NCBI RefSeq assembly: GCF_001307155.1
Contig: NZ_CP012830.1
Span: forward strand, 5,206,501-5,270,500
Direction of reading: 5' to 3'
DNA: 64,000 nucleotides
DNA from: Pseudomonas fluorescens
GTDB lineage: Bacteria > Pseudomonadota > Gammaproteobacteria > Pseudomonadales > Pseudomonadaceae
Shown: piece after piece, positions 8,935 to 18,201 of the stretch
How the letters are laid out: each line of letters begins with the position of its first letter
How positions within the stretch are numbered: position 1 is the stretch's first letter
The notes under the pieces: model-generated
Seen by the model: the letters and a program-made list of their open reading frames with translations, nothing else
The model's database searches: none
Told to the model about the DNA's origin: nothing
Program-made: the position numbers and the translations under genes

Positions 8935-10503
8935 TCACTGCTTGACCGACTGACCCAACGCCTTGGCGACCAGTTGTTCATAGAGTTCAGCGTAGGGTTC
9001 GACCGCTTTGCACCAATTGAATGGCGCAGCCATGGCCCGGCAACGCATGGCGTTCAACAGGGGCGGGTGGGCGAACACCTTGAACGCCCGGCTCAAGGCT
9101 TCCTCATAGCTGGCAACAGTCGACTCGTCGAAGAGAAAACCGGTGACGCCATTGTCGATGGTGTCGGCCAGACCGCCGGTGTTGCGCGCGACCGGCAACG
9201 AGCCGAAACGTTGCGCATACATCTGGCTCAAGCCGCATGGTTCATAGCGTGAAGGCATCAACAGGAAATCACTGCCGGCGAACATCCGTCGCGCATCGGT
9301 TTCGTTAAACCCGATGCGTACACCGATCTGCCCCGGAAAACGCAGGGCGAGGGCGCGCATGGCTTGTTCTTCTTCCGGTTCGCCACGGCCGATGATCGCG
9401 ATTTGCCCACCCGAAGAGACGATGAACTCGGACACGGCTTCAGTCAGGTCCAGGCCTTTTTGGTAGACCAGTCGCGAAACCACGGCGAACAGCGGACCCT
9501 TGGAGTCCTTCAGGCCGAACAGTTTGCGCACGTGGGCGGCATTCACCGCTTTGCCGTCCCAGTCGCCGATGCTGAACGGGCAAAACAGGTGGGGGTCGGT
9601 CGCCGCATCCCAACTTTCGTCGATGCCATTCGGGATGCCGCTGAGCAGGCCTTGCTGGGTCTTGCTGGCAAGGAAACCGTCGAGACCGCAGCCGAAGGCC
9701 GGAGTAGTGATTTCCTGGGCGTAGGTCGCGCTGACGGTGGTGATATGACTCGAATAGGCCATGCCTGCCTTGAGAAACGACAGTTTGCCGTAGAACTCCA
9801 TGCCTTCCTGTTGCAGGGCATGTTCGGGAATACCCAGCTCGGGGCAAGACGCGAGGCTGACCACGCCTTGGTAAGCCAGGTTATGAATGGTGAACAGGGT
9901 CGGCGTGCGCTGACCACGCCAGTGCATGTAGGCCGGGGCCAGGCCGGCAGGCCAGTCGTGAGCATGCACCAGATCCGGGCGCCAGTGGATGTGTGCCAGG
10001 TTGGCGGCGAGGTCGGCGGCAGCCAGGCCAAGACGGGCAAAACGGATGTGGTTGTCCGGCCAGTCGCGGCCATTGTTGGCGCCGTAGGGCGAGCCCTCGC
10101 GTTCGTACAGTTCGGGGCAGATCAGGACGTAGATGACCAGCCCGTCCGGCATGTCCATGCGGCCGATCTTGCAGGGGGGCAATGCGGCGTGTCCGCCCAG
10201 CTCGCCGATGATATGGATCGGGTTTTCGCTGTGCATCACTTGCGGATAACCGGGAATCAGTACCCGGACATCGTGCAGATGGGCCATGGCTCGGGGCAAT
10301 GCGGCAGAAACGTCACCCAGGCCACCGGTTTTCACCAGGTCGGCGATTTCCGAGGTGACAAACAACACTTTTTTCTTGTTTGGATTCTGACGTGGAGCGG
10401 GCAGTACCGTTTTCGCACCCGGGGCAAGAACCGACATCGATGTCGGCTCGCCGATTTGCTGGTGAGAACGCTCTCCCTGGATTTCTAAAGCGGCACTGTT
10501 CAT
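8935..10503 (-). CDS. glgA: Glycogen synthase GlgA (ADP-glucose type, GT5)
   Basis: Retaining GT5 glycosyltransferase that extends alpha-1,4-glucan in the cytoplasm. The 522-residue protein has a 44-residue N-terminal extension rich in Ala/Pro, then the GT5 core starting KKVLFVTSEIADLVKTGGLGDV, with the sugar-nucleotide-binding lysine at about K58. The C-terminal Rossmann half contains MPSRYEPCGLSQMYAQRFG, the E-x7-E-like donor site. GGAG lies 7 nt before ATG 10503. It is the first gene of the minus-strand operon, so the promoter should lie in the 553-bp gap upstream. Apart from the long leader nothing is unusual. Confidence 0.94.
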   Translation of the reverse strand: MNSAALEIQGERSHQQIGEPTSMSVLAPGAKTVLPAPRQNPNKKKVLFVTSEIADLVKTGGLGDVSAALPRAMAHLHDVRVLIPGYPQVMHSENPIHIIGELGGHAALPPCKIGRMDMPDGLVIYVLICPELYEREGSPYGANNGRDWPDNHIRFARLGLAAADLAANLAHIHWRPDLVHAHDWPAGLAPAYMHWRGQRTPTLFTIHNLAYQGVVSLASCPELGIPEHALQQEGMEFYGKLSFLKAGMAYSSHITTVSATYAQEITTPAFGCGLDGFLASKTQQGLLSGIPNGIDESWDAATDPHLFCPFSIGDWDGKAVNAAHVRKLFGLKDSKGPLFAVVSRLVYQKGLDLTEAVSEFIVSSGGQIAIIGRGEPEEEQAMRALALRFPGQIGVRIGFNETDARRMFAGSDFLLMPSRYEPCGLSQMYAQRFGSLPVARNTGGLADTIDNGVTGFLFDESTVASYEEALSRAFKVFAHPPLLNAMRCRAMAAPFNWCKAVEPYAELYEQLVAKALGQSVKQ

Positions 10504-11056
10504 GTGTTTCTCCCGTTTTATTGATCTGTTTCAGGCATCTCACCCCAATGATGCAGGCGGCCAGTTCCCGTGGCCGGGCGCAAAAGCGCTACGCAATGAA
10601 CAGCAAACGCTGGTCGATGCGCTGAATCTCAAAGGCTGTAGTAGTCATTGCAAGGATTGCACCAGTCGCTGCGGCCCCACCTTTAACCTGACCTGTTGCT
10701 TCGGCAGAAAGTTTCGATTTTTTCCCCACAAAATGACCGGCCGGTTTCCAGTCACGAAATGGAGTCTAGGTCAGAACTTAGAGCGGGGTGTGTGACGTTT
10801 TGAAATTGTTCGACAATCGGTCTGACGTCACGATTTCCGCGCTCAATGAGCCGCGCCCGCACCGACGAAGTGCAGGTTCTTTCGTCGCCGAAGCACAAAA
10901 AAGGGGAGAGAGTTGCCAGAGAGTGGGGCGTGGCAAAGCGCCGTTCGCACTCTATTGGTGCGTGCAACTTGCAAAAGCAGACACCACCAACCCTGTAGCA
11001 GTTGCCGAACGCAGGCTACGCCAGCTGCTACAGAGTGTGTGTCAGGACGGTGTGGC
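10504..11056. other. Intergenic region upstream of glgA, no gene seen
   Basis: This 553-bp gap separates the glgA start from the stop of the 2-hydroxyacid dehydrogenase gene. Open frames here lack family resemblance and good ribosome sites. It must hold the promoter of the glgA operon, but no convincing -35/-10 pair was found. A REP palindrome lies at 10993-11033. Confidence 0.6.
10993..11033. repeat. REP-type palindrome
   Basis: CTGTAGCAG at 10993-11001 is the exact reverse complement of CTGCTACAG at 11025-11033, and the interior is rich in GC. This resembles the common Pseudomonas extragenic repeat family (CTGCTACA/TGTAGCAG type). It lies just downstream of the stop of the dehydrogenase gene and could act as its 3' RNA hairpin. 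Confidence 0.6.
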
Positions 11057-12010
11057 CTAATTCAACAGCCGGATCGAATGGCCGGTTGTCCAGGCTTGAA
11101 TATCTTCAATCATCTGTGAAAAGAACAGCCGGTAGTTTTGCTCGCTGACATAGCCGACATGCGGCGTGGCCAGTACGTTGGGCAATGTCCGAAACGGATG
11201 GTCGGCGGCTAATGGCTCGCGCTCGAAGACATCCAGTGCTGCGCCCTTCAAACGGTTCTGTTCAAGGGCCTGGATCAATGCGGCTTCATCGACGATCGGT
11301 CCGCGCGCGGTATTGATCAGCAACGCTGATGGTTTCATCCAGCCGAGTGCCTGCTCATCGACCAGGCCCCGGCTGCGCTCGCTGAGCACCAGGTGGATTG
11401 ACAGCACATCGGCTTGCTCGAACAGCTCGCGCTTGCTGACAAAAGTAACCCCGGCTTCGGCTGCGCGCTCGGCGGTGAGGTTCTCGCTCCAGGCGATAAC
11501 GCGCATTCCGAACACCTGACCGAACTCGGCGATCCGTTTTCCAATGCTGCCCAGACCCAGAATACCCAGGGTCTTGCCGTACAGGTCGCCACCCAGGCCT
11601 TGTTGCCAGTGGCCGGCACGCAGGGCGTTGGCTTCTGCAAGCAGATTGCGGGTCAGGGCCATAATCAGTGTCCAGGTCAATTCGGGCGCCGCCTGTTTGT
11701 AGCTGTCGGTCCCGCAAACCTGAATCCCCAACGCCGCGGCGGCCTTGAGGTCGATGGCGGCATTGCGCATGCCTCCGGTGACCAGCAATTTGAGTTTGGG
11801 CAGGTTACGCAGGAGTGCTTCGTCGAACAGCGTGCGCTCGCGCATGACGCAAATCACCTCGAAGGACTGCAATCGGTCGCTCAGTGTGGGGTGGTCGGCA
11901 GGGTAGTCATGTAAAAAGCTGACTTTGCCGATACCGTCCAGCACCGACCAATCCACCACATGACGGGCCACGCCCTGCCAGTCATCGATCACCGCAATCT
12001 GCACAGTCAT
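11057..12010 (-). CDS. D-2-hydroxyacid dehydrogenase family protein
   Basis: NAD(P)-dependent dehydrogenase of the phosphoglycerate/glyoxylate reductase family; the substrate cannot be told from sequence. It has 317 residues. The cofactor fold shows LGILGLGSIGKRIAEFG, and the catalytic residues are in NTARGPIVDEAAL (Arg), FEREPL (Glu) and LATPHVGYVSEQ (His). Two in-frame ATGs exist, 12016 and 12010. GAAGAG is only 3 nt before the first and 9 nt before the second, so 12010 (MTVQIAVID) is preferred. It stands alone on the minus strand, 100 bp downstream of the YqaA-like gene. Confidence 0.85.
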   Translation of the reverse strand: MTVQIAVIDDWQGVARHVVDWSVLDGIGKVSFLHDYPADHPTLSDRLQSFEVICVMRERTLFDEALLRNLPKLKLLVTGGMRNAAIDLKAAAALGIQVCGTDSYKQAAPELTWTLIMALTRNLLAEANALRAGHWQQGLGGDLYGKTLGILGLGSIGKRIAEFGQVFGMRVIAWSENLTAERAAEAGVTFVSKRELFEQADVLSIHLVLSERSRGLVDEQALGWMKPSALLINTARGPIVDEAALIQALEQNRLKGAALDVFEREPLAADHPFRTLPNVLATPHVGYVSEQNYRLFFSQMIEDIQAWTTGHSIRLLN

Positions 12011-12110
12011 GAGCATTGTCTCTTCAAAGGGGGGGACGTGGATTTAACCGTTGGCTGAGGCTGTAACGTCGCGATTATGGCGACATTAACAACGTGGCAG
12101 CACCAAGGGC

Positions 12111-12545
12111 TCAAGGCATCCAGCCCAGTGTCGCCAGCGCCAGCACACCATAACGCGCGCCTTTGGCAAAGGTCACGATCAGCAAAAAACGCCCCACGGG
12201 TTCTCGCATCACGCCGGCCACCAGTGTCAGCGGGTCGCCAATGATCGGCACCCAGCTCAGCAGCAGTGACCAATGGCCATAACGTTGATAGTGAGTGCGG
12301 GCTTTTTCCAGATGAGCAGGGCTGACCGGAAACCAGCGACGCTCCCTGAAGCGCTCGACGCTGCGTCCCAGCCACCAGTTCAGCAACGAACCCAGCACGT
12401 TGCCGAGCGTGGCGACGGCGAGCAGCCACCACAATCCATGCTCGCCGTTGAGCAGCAACCCCACCAGCACGGCCTCGGACTGCAACGGTAACAACGTCGC
12501 GGCACCGAATGCCGCGAAGAATAGCCCGAGATAGCCAGCGAGCAT
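12111..12545 (-). CDS. YqaA-family inner-membrane protein (DedA/SNARE-associated type)
   Basis: A 144-residue membrane protein with four hydrophobic segments, similar to E. coli YqaA of the VTT/DedA-like group. Typical sequences are LLPLQSEAVLVGLL in the first re-entrant segment, TLGNVLGSLLNWWLGR, and SWVPIIGDPLTLVAGVMR near the C-terminus. The exact transported lipid or ion is unknown. Its ATG overlaps the TAA of the DUF411 gene by one base (TAATG), so the two are translationally coupled and may share a job at the envelope, possibly metal-related. That last point is inference from position only. Confidence 0.85.
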   Translation of the reverse strand: MLAGYLGLFFAAFGAATLLPLQSEAVLVGLLLNGEHGLWWLLAVATLGNVLGSLLNWWLGRSVERFRERRWFPVSPAHLEKARTHYQRYGHWSLLLSWVPIIGDPLTLVAGVMREPVGRFLLIVTFAKGARYGVLALATLGWMP

Positions 12546-12988
12546 TACCGGGCCGGGTAGTCGGCGATCACTTTATCGGTGCCATTTTTAGTCAACCCAA
12601 TGACCTGATAAGCATCGGCCATGCCGTCCATTTCCATGCCTGGCGAGCCCATGGGCATACCCGGCGCAGCTGCGCCAAGCAGGTCGGATTGACTCAACGC
12701 CAGTACCTGTTCGGCGGGGACATGGCCTTCGACGAATTTGCCGTTGATCACCGCGGTGTGGCACGACGCCAGTCGCGGCGGGACGCCGAGGCGCTGCTTG
12801 ACTTCGCTCATGTTGGTTTCAACGTGATCGTTGACCTTGAAGCCATTGGCTTCAAGGTGCGCGATCCACTTTTTGCAGCAACCGCAATTGGCATCGCGGT
12901 GGACATCAATCGGAATCAGCTCGGCGGCCTGGGCCAGGGAGCTGATGAACAGGGCGCCAAGGGCGGCCAGACGCAGCGTGGTTTTCAT
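12545..12988 (-). CDS. Periplasmic DUF411 metal-binding-like protein
   Basis: A 147-residue protein with an N-terminal signal peptide (TTLRLAALGALFISSLAQA, cleavage near residue 21). The mature part is the DUF411 domain: VHRDANCGCCKKWIAHLEANG with a CxCC cluster, followed by SCHTAVINGKFVEGHVPAEQV. DUF411 proteins are often linked to copper or other heavy-metal loci; metal binding by the Cys cluster plus His is likely but inferred. A Met-rich stretch near residues 108-125 (GMPMGSPGMEMDGM) fits copper chemistry. It is co-transcribed with the YqaA-like gene downstream. Confidence 0.85.
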   Translation of the reverse strand: MKTTLRLAALGALFISSLAQAAELIPIDVHRDANCGCCKKWIAHLEANGFKVNDHVETNMSEVKQRLGVPPRLASCHTAVINGKFVEGHVPAEQVLALSQSDLLGAAAPGMPMGSPGMEMDGMADAYQVIGLTKNGTDKVIADYPAR

Positions 12989-13095
12989 CGGTTATCTCTC
13001 GTTGATCATTTCACGCCGCGCATTTTGACCGTTTTCGCCGATGAAAAAGAGTGCTTATGTTTCAAAGTTATTCATGGATATCCCTTGAAGGTGAT

Positions 13096-13116
13096 GCCCA
13101 CGCGAAACGCGCGGGC
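13096..13116 (-). terminator. Possible terminator hairpin after the chemoreceptor gene
   Basis: On the minus strand, GCCCGCGCG and CGCGTGGGC pair (one G-U) around a TTT loop, 14 bp downstream of the MCP stop. There is no clear U-tract, so intrinsic termination is only possible. Confidence 0.35.
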
Positions 13117-13129
13117 GGCATTCACGGGG

Positions 13130-15124
13130 TCACTTGACCTTGAAGCGCCCCATGATCGAACTGACCCGGCTATTGGCGTCCAGCAGCTGGCGCGTGTTGA
13201 GGTCGGTGGCGTGACCGCTTTGCACCAGCTCTTCGACCATATGGCGGATTTGCACCATGCTGCGGTTGATCTCCTCGGTCACCGCGCTCTGTTGTTCGGC
13301 GGCCGTGGCGATCTGGGTGCTGAGGCTGTTGATGTGGCTGACCGAGCCGGCCATTTCGTCCAGACCTGCGTTGACTCGCGCTGTCGCATCGGCGGCGGAC
13401 TGACAGCTGGCCTGGGTGTTTTCCATTGCCGCCACCGAAGAGCTGACACCCTGGGTCAAACGACTGAGCATCTCGTTGATCTCCGAGGTGCTGGTCTGGG
13501 TGCGGGCGGCGAGGGCGCGGACTTCATCGGCGACCACGGCAAAGCCTCGACCTTGTTCACCGGCTCGCGCGGCCTCAATCGCGGCGTTGAGTGCCAGCAG
13601 GTTGGTTTGCCCGGCAATGGCGCCGATCACCCCGAGAATTTCGGTGATGCGCTGGGCGTCCTGCTGCATGCTTTCGACTTTGTGGGTGGCACTGGCCACT
13701 TCGCCGATCAATGCGCTCACGCTGCTTGAGGCTTCGCCCACCACCACCCGCGAGCGGTCGGCGTGTTCGTTGGCGCGCTGGGTAAACGCGGCGGTTTGTG
13801 CGGCGTTCTCGGCGACGCTGTCGGCGGTCGAACTCATCTCGGTGATGGCGGTGACGGTCTGGTCGGTCTCCGAGGCGTGACGCTGCAGTATCTGGTTGGT
13901 ATGCGCCGAGGTCTGTTGCAGGTTTTCCAGGCTTGAGGCCATGGCGCCCGTGGCCTGGGTGACTTCGCCGATCATGTTTTGCAGGTAGGCGATAAAGGTG
14001 TTGACCGAATGGCCGATCGCGCCCAGTTCATCCTCGGCGCGAATGGTGATGCGCCGGGTCAGGTCGGCGTCGCCGGTGGACAGCGCGTCGATGTTGGCTT
14101 TCAAGGCTTTCATGCGCTGGATCAGTTGGCGGATTGCATAGATTTGCAGCAGCACCAGCAGCAAAACCATCGGGATCTGCAACAGGCTCAAGGTGCTCAA
14201 GACATCGTCGCGTTGAGCGGTGATCAGGTGGGTCGGCAGGGCGGTGGCAAGGAACCACGGTGTGCCTTCGATCGGACGCATGAAGAAAGTGTTCGCCACG
14301 CCTTGATTGTCGAACTCGACGCGTTGCAGCGAAGCATCACGGCGCTCAAGCGCGGTTTTGATCTGCGCGGCAAAAGGCGAGTTGCTTGCCAGTTCACTGA
14401 TGTTTTTCAGGACAATCGGAGCACTGATGCGCGAGCTGTTGCTGATGATCTTGCCGTCGGCCTCGACGATCAACATTTCGGCACCCAAGTCTTTTTCCTT
14501 GCGCGCGACCAGGTCATTGAAGAAGCCCAGAGTGACGTCAATGGTCGCGACTCCGTACGGCACGCCATTGCGCGCTATCGCCATGGCGCAGTTGGTGCGC
14601 GGTTCGGCGCTGGCGTCGTCCTTATAGGCCGCGGCCCAGGCACATTGACCGCGAGGTGTCTGCATGCCGCCCTTGTACCAGGGCTGATCGTAATAGTTGG
14701 GCGCCGCGTCGCTGTTCCAGAAGGTGTTGACAGCCAGTTTGCCCGACGCATCCCGGTGCCAGAAGGTACTGAATTTGTTGCGTCCGGCTTCGCGCTGGCC
14801 AGGCAACGGCCAGATCCCGCCACCAAACACTTTCAGTTCACCGTACTGGTCCACCAGGCCAGGCAACACGGTGTCGATGGTTGCGCTGTCGAGCAGGGGA
14901 ATGGTTTGGGTGATGCTGCGTTGTTGCGCTTGAACCTTGTTCAGTTCGCCCTGGATCTGTTCGGCCACTTCGGCGATGCGGTTCAGTGCGACCTGTTCTT
15001 CCGTGTGCCGAAGTTTCGGCGCGACCAACTGGCTGATGCCCGCCACCGTCAAGGCGAACAACAACAGGATGAACAGCACCAGAAACAGCGTGTAACGGGC
15101 TTGAATGGTACGGAATGCGGGCAT
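13130..15124 (-). CDS. Methyl-accepting chemotaxis protein with periplasmic sensor
   Basis: A 664-residue transmembrane chemoreceptor. TM1 is at about residues 12-34 (LFLVLFILLLFALTVAGIS). A periplasmic dCache-like ligand domain follows (about 40-300, with NTFWNSDAAPNYYDQPWYKG and YGVATIDVTLGFF), then TM2 near 320, HAMP, and the conserved signalling hairpin GRGFAVVADEVRALAART. There is no CheR-docking pentapeptide at the C-terminus. The ligand is unknown. I moved the start to 15124 (MPAFRTIQARYT) because AGGA lies 8 nt upstream and the 29 earlier codons are basic and precede TM1 without family resemblance. It is not beside other che genes. Confidence 0.9.
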   Translation of the reverse strand: MPAFRTIQARYTLFLVLFILLLFALTVAGISQLVAPKLRHTEEQVALNRIAEVAEQIQGELNKVQAQQRSITQTIPLLDSATIDTVLPGLVDQYGELKVFGGGIWPLPGQREAGRNKFSTFWHRDASGKLAVNTFWNSDAAPNYYDQPWYKGGMQTPRGQCAWAAAYKDDASAEPRTNCAMAIARNGVPYGVATIDVTLGFFNDLVARKEKDLGAEMLIVEADGKIISNSSRISAPIVLKNISELASNSPFAAQIKTALERRDASLQRVEFDNQGVANTFFMRPIEGTPWFLATALPTHLITAQRDDVLSTLSLLQIPMVLLLVLLQIYAIRQLIQRMKALKANIDALSTGDADLTRRITIRAEDELGAIGHSVNTFIAYLQNMIGEVTQATGAMASSLENLQQTSAHTNQILQRHASETDQTVTAITEMSSTADSVAENAAQTAAFTQRANEHADRSRVVVGEASSSVSALIGEVASATHKVESMQQDAQRITEILGVIGAIAGQTNLLALNAAIEAARAGEQGRGFAVVADEVRALAARTQTSTSEINEMLSRLTQGVSSSVAAMENTQASCQSAADATARVNAGLDEMAGSVSHINSLSTQIATAAEQQSAVTEEINRSMVQIRHMVEELVQSGHATDLNTRQLLDANSRVSSIMGRFKVK

Positions 15125-15568
15125 TGAACCGGTCCTTGTGCTAAGCGCTCTTGTTGATTTATTGCGGCGTTTAGCAGCTATCGGCCTGCGGCAGGCTGGC
15201 TTTAGTACCATGGTCCTAAAAAAGGGTTTTTACGGACGACCGGCTGGTCATCGACATGAGTCATGTGCGGTTTCATCCCGGGCTGACGACGTGGTTTCTT
15301 TCGTGGTTTTCAAGCCTGATTCATTGACGGTCTGATTGTTAAACAATTATTTCAAGTCAATGAATTCAAGGGGGTTGGTGATTTGTATCCGCAATCTACA
15401 AGAATGGTAAAAGTCTGAAATATTTGTAGTCCGAGGGACGCTGGCGCATTGGTGCTCGCATACCAGTTCGTCTGTTGAACAAGGACTTTTTATGGTCACC
15501 TTACAAGGACGTCTCCGCGCTTCGGGGCAGTTCCCGGTCTGGCTCTCGCCGCGCACAGGAGCACTCTC
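15125..15568. other. Divergent intergenic region
   Basis: This 444-bp stretch lies between the chemoreceptor gene and the orphan 178-residue gene. It is more AT-rich than its surroundings between about 15330 and 15440. No ORF with family resemblance was found and no promoter pair stands out. Confidence 0.5.
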
Positions 15569-16105
15569 ATGACCATCGGTTATGTCGGAGGCTGGACCAG
15601 CAAGGCCGGATTACTGACTCGCGAGGGCGAGACGAGTAGCAGTAAACCCGTACCGCAGAGCGTCAAGGTCAAGCAGATGCTCGCGCTGGTGGGCAACGAT
15701 CCATTGGCGCTCAACACCGCGAAAATGAGCGAGCAGAAGCTCTACAAGAATTTCAAGGGATTCGACCCCGAGACCGTCACGGTCAAACAGCCCGGAAACA
15801 TCAGCGCCTTTTTGCGCGATCGCGGTTTGATCAGCGATGTGACAGCCCTGACACTGCTCAACGCCGGCGACAAGTTCGACCGCTTTGGGGGGCCGAAAAA
15901 CCTCGACGAAAAATTCAATGCGCTGGAGTACTTCGCCACGCAACTGGATAACATCCAGAGCAACGACCTCAAAGGCAACAAGTACGCCAACCACCTGATT
16001 CCCGAGTACAAGAAGGCGATTTACGTACTGCAGAACCTGAAGGCGTATGGCACGGGCAATGGCCCCGCCGTTCCGAACACCAAGGGGGTCACTGGCAAAG
16101 CCTGA
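15569..16105 (+). CDS. Unrecognised 178-residue soluble protein
   Basis: I do not recognise a family. The reading frame is well supported: AGGAG lies 8 nt before the ATG and a strong hairpin follows the stop. The protein has no signal peptide, no membrane segment and no cysteine. It starts MTIGYVGGWTSKAG and has a Ser/Lys/Pro linker (residues 22-35). The middle is helical and charged, including KMSEQKLYKNFKGFDPET and NLDEKFNALEYFATQLDNIQ, and the tail is flexible and Gly/Pro-rich (163-178). The polar N-terminus and absence of cysteine resemble secreted substrates of contact-dependent systems, but no secretion genes are nearby, so this is only a thought. Confidence 0.7.
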   Translation: MTIGYVGGWTSKAGLLTREGETSSSKPVPQSVKVKQMLALVGNDPLALNTAKMSEQKLYKNFKGFDPETVTVKQPGNISAFLRDRGLISDVTALTLLNAGDKFDRFGGPKNLDEKFNALEYFATQLDNIQSNDLKGNKYANHLIPEYKKAIYVLQNLKAYGTGNGPAVPNTKGVTGKA

Positions 16106-16118
16106 TCTTCAAGTGCAA

Positions 16119-16150
16119 CAGGCCCGTCATACACGGCATGAACGGGCCTG
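16119..16150. terminator. Bidirectional terminator-like hairpin between convergent genes
   Basis: CAGGCCCGT (16119-16127) pairs perfectly with ACGGGCCTG (16142-16150). It lies between the stops of the convergent orphan gene and aldo/keto reductase gene and can serve both. It has no strong T-run on either side. Confidence 0.6.
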
Positions 16151-16162
16151 CGACGCTCAGTG

Positions 16163-17158
16163 TTATCGATCGAGCATCTGCATGACGGCTTGCGGGTAAC
16201 GCGCCCCGAGCACCGCGTCATCCGGAAAAATCGCCTCCAGCGCCGACAAGTCTTCTGGACTTAATACAACGTCCAGCGCGGCGACATTCTCCTCCAGATA
16301 CTTGCGTTGCTTGGTACCCGGAATGGGGATCAGGTAATCGCCTTGCGCGAGTACCCAGGCCAACGCCAGTTGCCCTGCGGTCACACCTTTTTCTGCTGCC
16401 AGCGTTTGCACCTGTTGGACCAACTGCAAATTCCTGTTGAAGTTTTCGCCCTGAAAGCGCGGGCTGAAGCGCCGGTAATCGTCCGCTGCAAAATCGTCGG
16501 GACTTTTCAGGGCACCGGTCAGAAAGCCTCGGCCGAGCGGGCTGTACGGCACAAAGGCAATCCCCAGGCGCTGACAGGTGGCCAGGCAATCGTTGTGCTC
16601 CTGATCGCGGCTCCACAGCGAGTATTCACTTTGCAGCGCGCTGATCGGGTGAACCTTATGCGCTCGTTCAAGGGTTATCGCCGAGGCTTCGCTCAAGCCG
16701 AGGTAGCGCACTTTACCGGCCTGGACCAGTTCGGCCATGGCGCCCACGGTCTCTTCGATGGCCACCTCCGGATCGACGCGATGCTGGTAATACAAATCCA
16801 GAGTGTCCACGCCCAGACGTTTCAGCGTGCCGTCGATGGCAGCACGGATGTACTGCGGCCGGCCATCGACTCCGCGTGCAGTGGGGTTGGACGGATCACG
16901 CACGATGCCGAATTTACTGGCCAGGAACACCTGGTCGCGCTTGCCTGCAATCGCTTTGCCAATCAGCGCTTCGTTGGTGTGCGGGCCATACATGTCGGCG
17001 GTGTCGAGCAAATTGATGCCCAACTCCATGGCACGATGCAATGTTGCCAATGCCTCGGACGTATCGCCGCCCGTGGTGTAGAAGTCGGTCATGCCCATGC
17101 AGCCCAGACCGATCGCAGAAACCTGAGGGCCGTTTTTGCCCAATTGACGAGTGTGCAT
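16163..17158 (-). CDS. Aldo/keto reductase
   Basis: NADPH-dependent carbonyl reductase of the AKR superfamily, 331 residues, cytoplasmic; the physiological substrate is unknown. The catalytic tetrad is visible as D52 and Y57 (LLDTADMYGPH), K82 (FLASKFGIVRD) and H126 (LYYQHRVDPEV). The C-terminal IPGTKQRKYLEENVAALDV is the usual cofactor-binding segment. It is divergent from a LysR gene that starts 117 bp away, the normal arrangement for a regulator and its target, so induction by that regulator is likely. Confidence 0.9.
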   Translation of the reverse strand: MHTRQLGKNGPQVSAIGLGCMGMTDFYTTGGDTSEALATLHRAMELGINLLDTADMYGPHTNEALIGKAIAGKRDQVFLASKFGIVRDPSNPTARGVDGRPQYIRAAIDGTLKRLGVDTLDLYYQHRVDPEVAIEETVGAMAELVQAGKVRYLGLSEASAITLERAHKVHPISALQSEYSLWSRDQEHNDCLATCQRLGIAFVPYSPLGRGFLTGALKSPDDFAADDYRRFSPRFQGENFNRNLQLVQQVQTLAAEKGVTAGQLALAWVLAQGDYLIPIPGTKQRKYLEENVAALDVVLSPEDLSALEAIFPDDAVLGARYPQAVMQMLDR

Positions 17159-17274
17159 GGTGTTGCTCCTTTTTGATGTGGCCCCATTGTTGCGCTCGAC
17201 AAAAACAAGATAAACCGGCTAAAAACGCTATCACTGTTTGTAATTTCTAAATAATCCCCGGGTAACCAAGAGCA

Positions 17275-18201
17275 ATGGACCGTTTTAATGCCATGCGAGT
17301 ATTCACTCGCATTGTCGAACTGGAAGGATTTGCCAAGGCCGCGGACAGCCTGCAAATGCCCCGGGCTTCGGTAACCATCCTGATCAAGCAGCTTGAGGCG
17401 CATTTGGGCGTGCAACTCTTGCAGCGCACCACACGGCACGTCAGTCCAACCGCCGATGGCTCGGCGTATTACCAACGTTGCGTGCGATTGCTGGCTGATC
17501 TGGACGAGACCGAGGCAGCGTTTTCCAGCTCTCGGCAAAATCCACGCGGGCTTTTGCGTATCGACATGCCTGCCGGCATCGGGCGTTTGCTGGTGATCCC
17601 GGCCTTGCCGGAATTTACCCGGCGTTACCCGCTGATCGAGTTGGAAATCGGCTTGAACGATCGCCCGGTCGACCTGATTCGCGAGGGCGTCGATTGTGTG
17701 CTGCGCGGCGGCTCGTCTCTGGATGATTCGCTGGTAGCGCGACCGCTGGCGATGCTCGATCAGGTCACCTGCGCCAGCCCCGACTACTTGCGACGCCAGG
17801 GCACGCCGCACTGCCTGGAAGACCTGGTGGGGCATCAGATGGTCGAGTATTTCTCCAGCACCACCGGCAGGCGTTTCGGCCTGGAATTTGACATAGACGG
17901 ACACGTGCACCCGGTGAACCTGCCCAAACTGGTGGCGGTCAACAGCGCAGATGGTTATCTGGCCTCTTGTGAAGCGGGTTATGGCCTGGTCCAAACGCCG
18001 TATTATCACGTTGCACGGCAGTTGCGCGAGGGCACGTTGTGCGAGGTGTTAGAGCATCTGCCGCCGCCGGGGTTGCCCCTGACGGCGCTCTATCCTCCGC
18101 ACCGCCAGTTGTCTCTGCGGGTGCGGGTGTTTGTCGACTGGCTGGTGCAACTTTGCGCTCAGCCGGGCAACGGGCTGCTGCGCAGATACTCAGGTAACTG
18201 A
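17275..18201 (+). CDS. LysR-family regulator, tail altered by a rearrangement
   Basis: A 308-residue LysR-type regulator. The N-terminal winged helix covers residues 1-60 (FAKAADSLQMPRASVTILIKQLEAHLG), and the effector domain of the PBP2_CrgA-like type runs to about 290. It probably controls the divergent aldo/keto reductase. The last residues, roughly from CAQPGNGLLRRYSGN, look unlike a normal LysR end. They lie where a truncated MFS gene on the opposite strand begins to lose similarity, so the C-terminus was probably rewritten when DNA was deleted here. The core domains look complete and the protein may still work. Confidence 0.85.
   Translation: MDRFNAMRVFTRIVELEGFAKAADSLQMPRASVTILIKQLEAHLGVQLLQRTTRHVSPTADGSAYYQRCVRLLADLDETEAAFSSSRQNPRGLLRIDMPAGIGRLLVIPALPEFTRRYPLIELEIGLNDRPVDLIREGVDCVLRGGSSLDDSLVARPLAMLDQVTCASPDYLRRQGTPHCLEDLVGHQMVEYFSSTTGRRFGLEFDIDGHVHPVNLPKLVAVNSADGYLASCEAGYGLVQTPYYHVARQLREGTLCEVLEHLPPPGLPLTALYPPHRQLSLRVRVFVDWLVQLCAQPGNGLLRRYSGN

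Noticed and set aside
13979..15127. 382-codon plus-strand frame opposite the chemoreceptor
   Set aside because: It is antisense to a clear MCP gene and has no domain.
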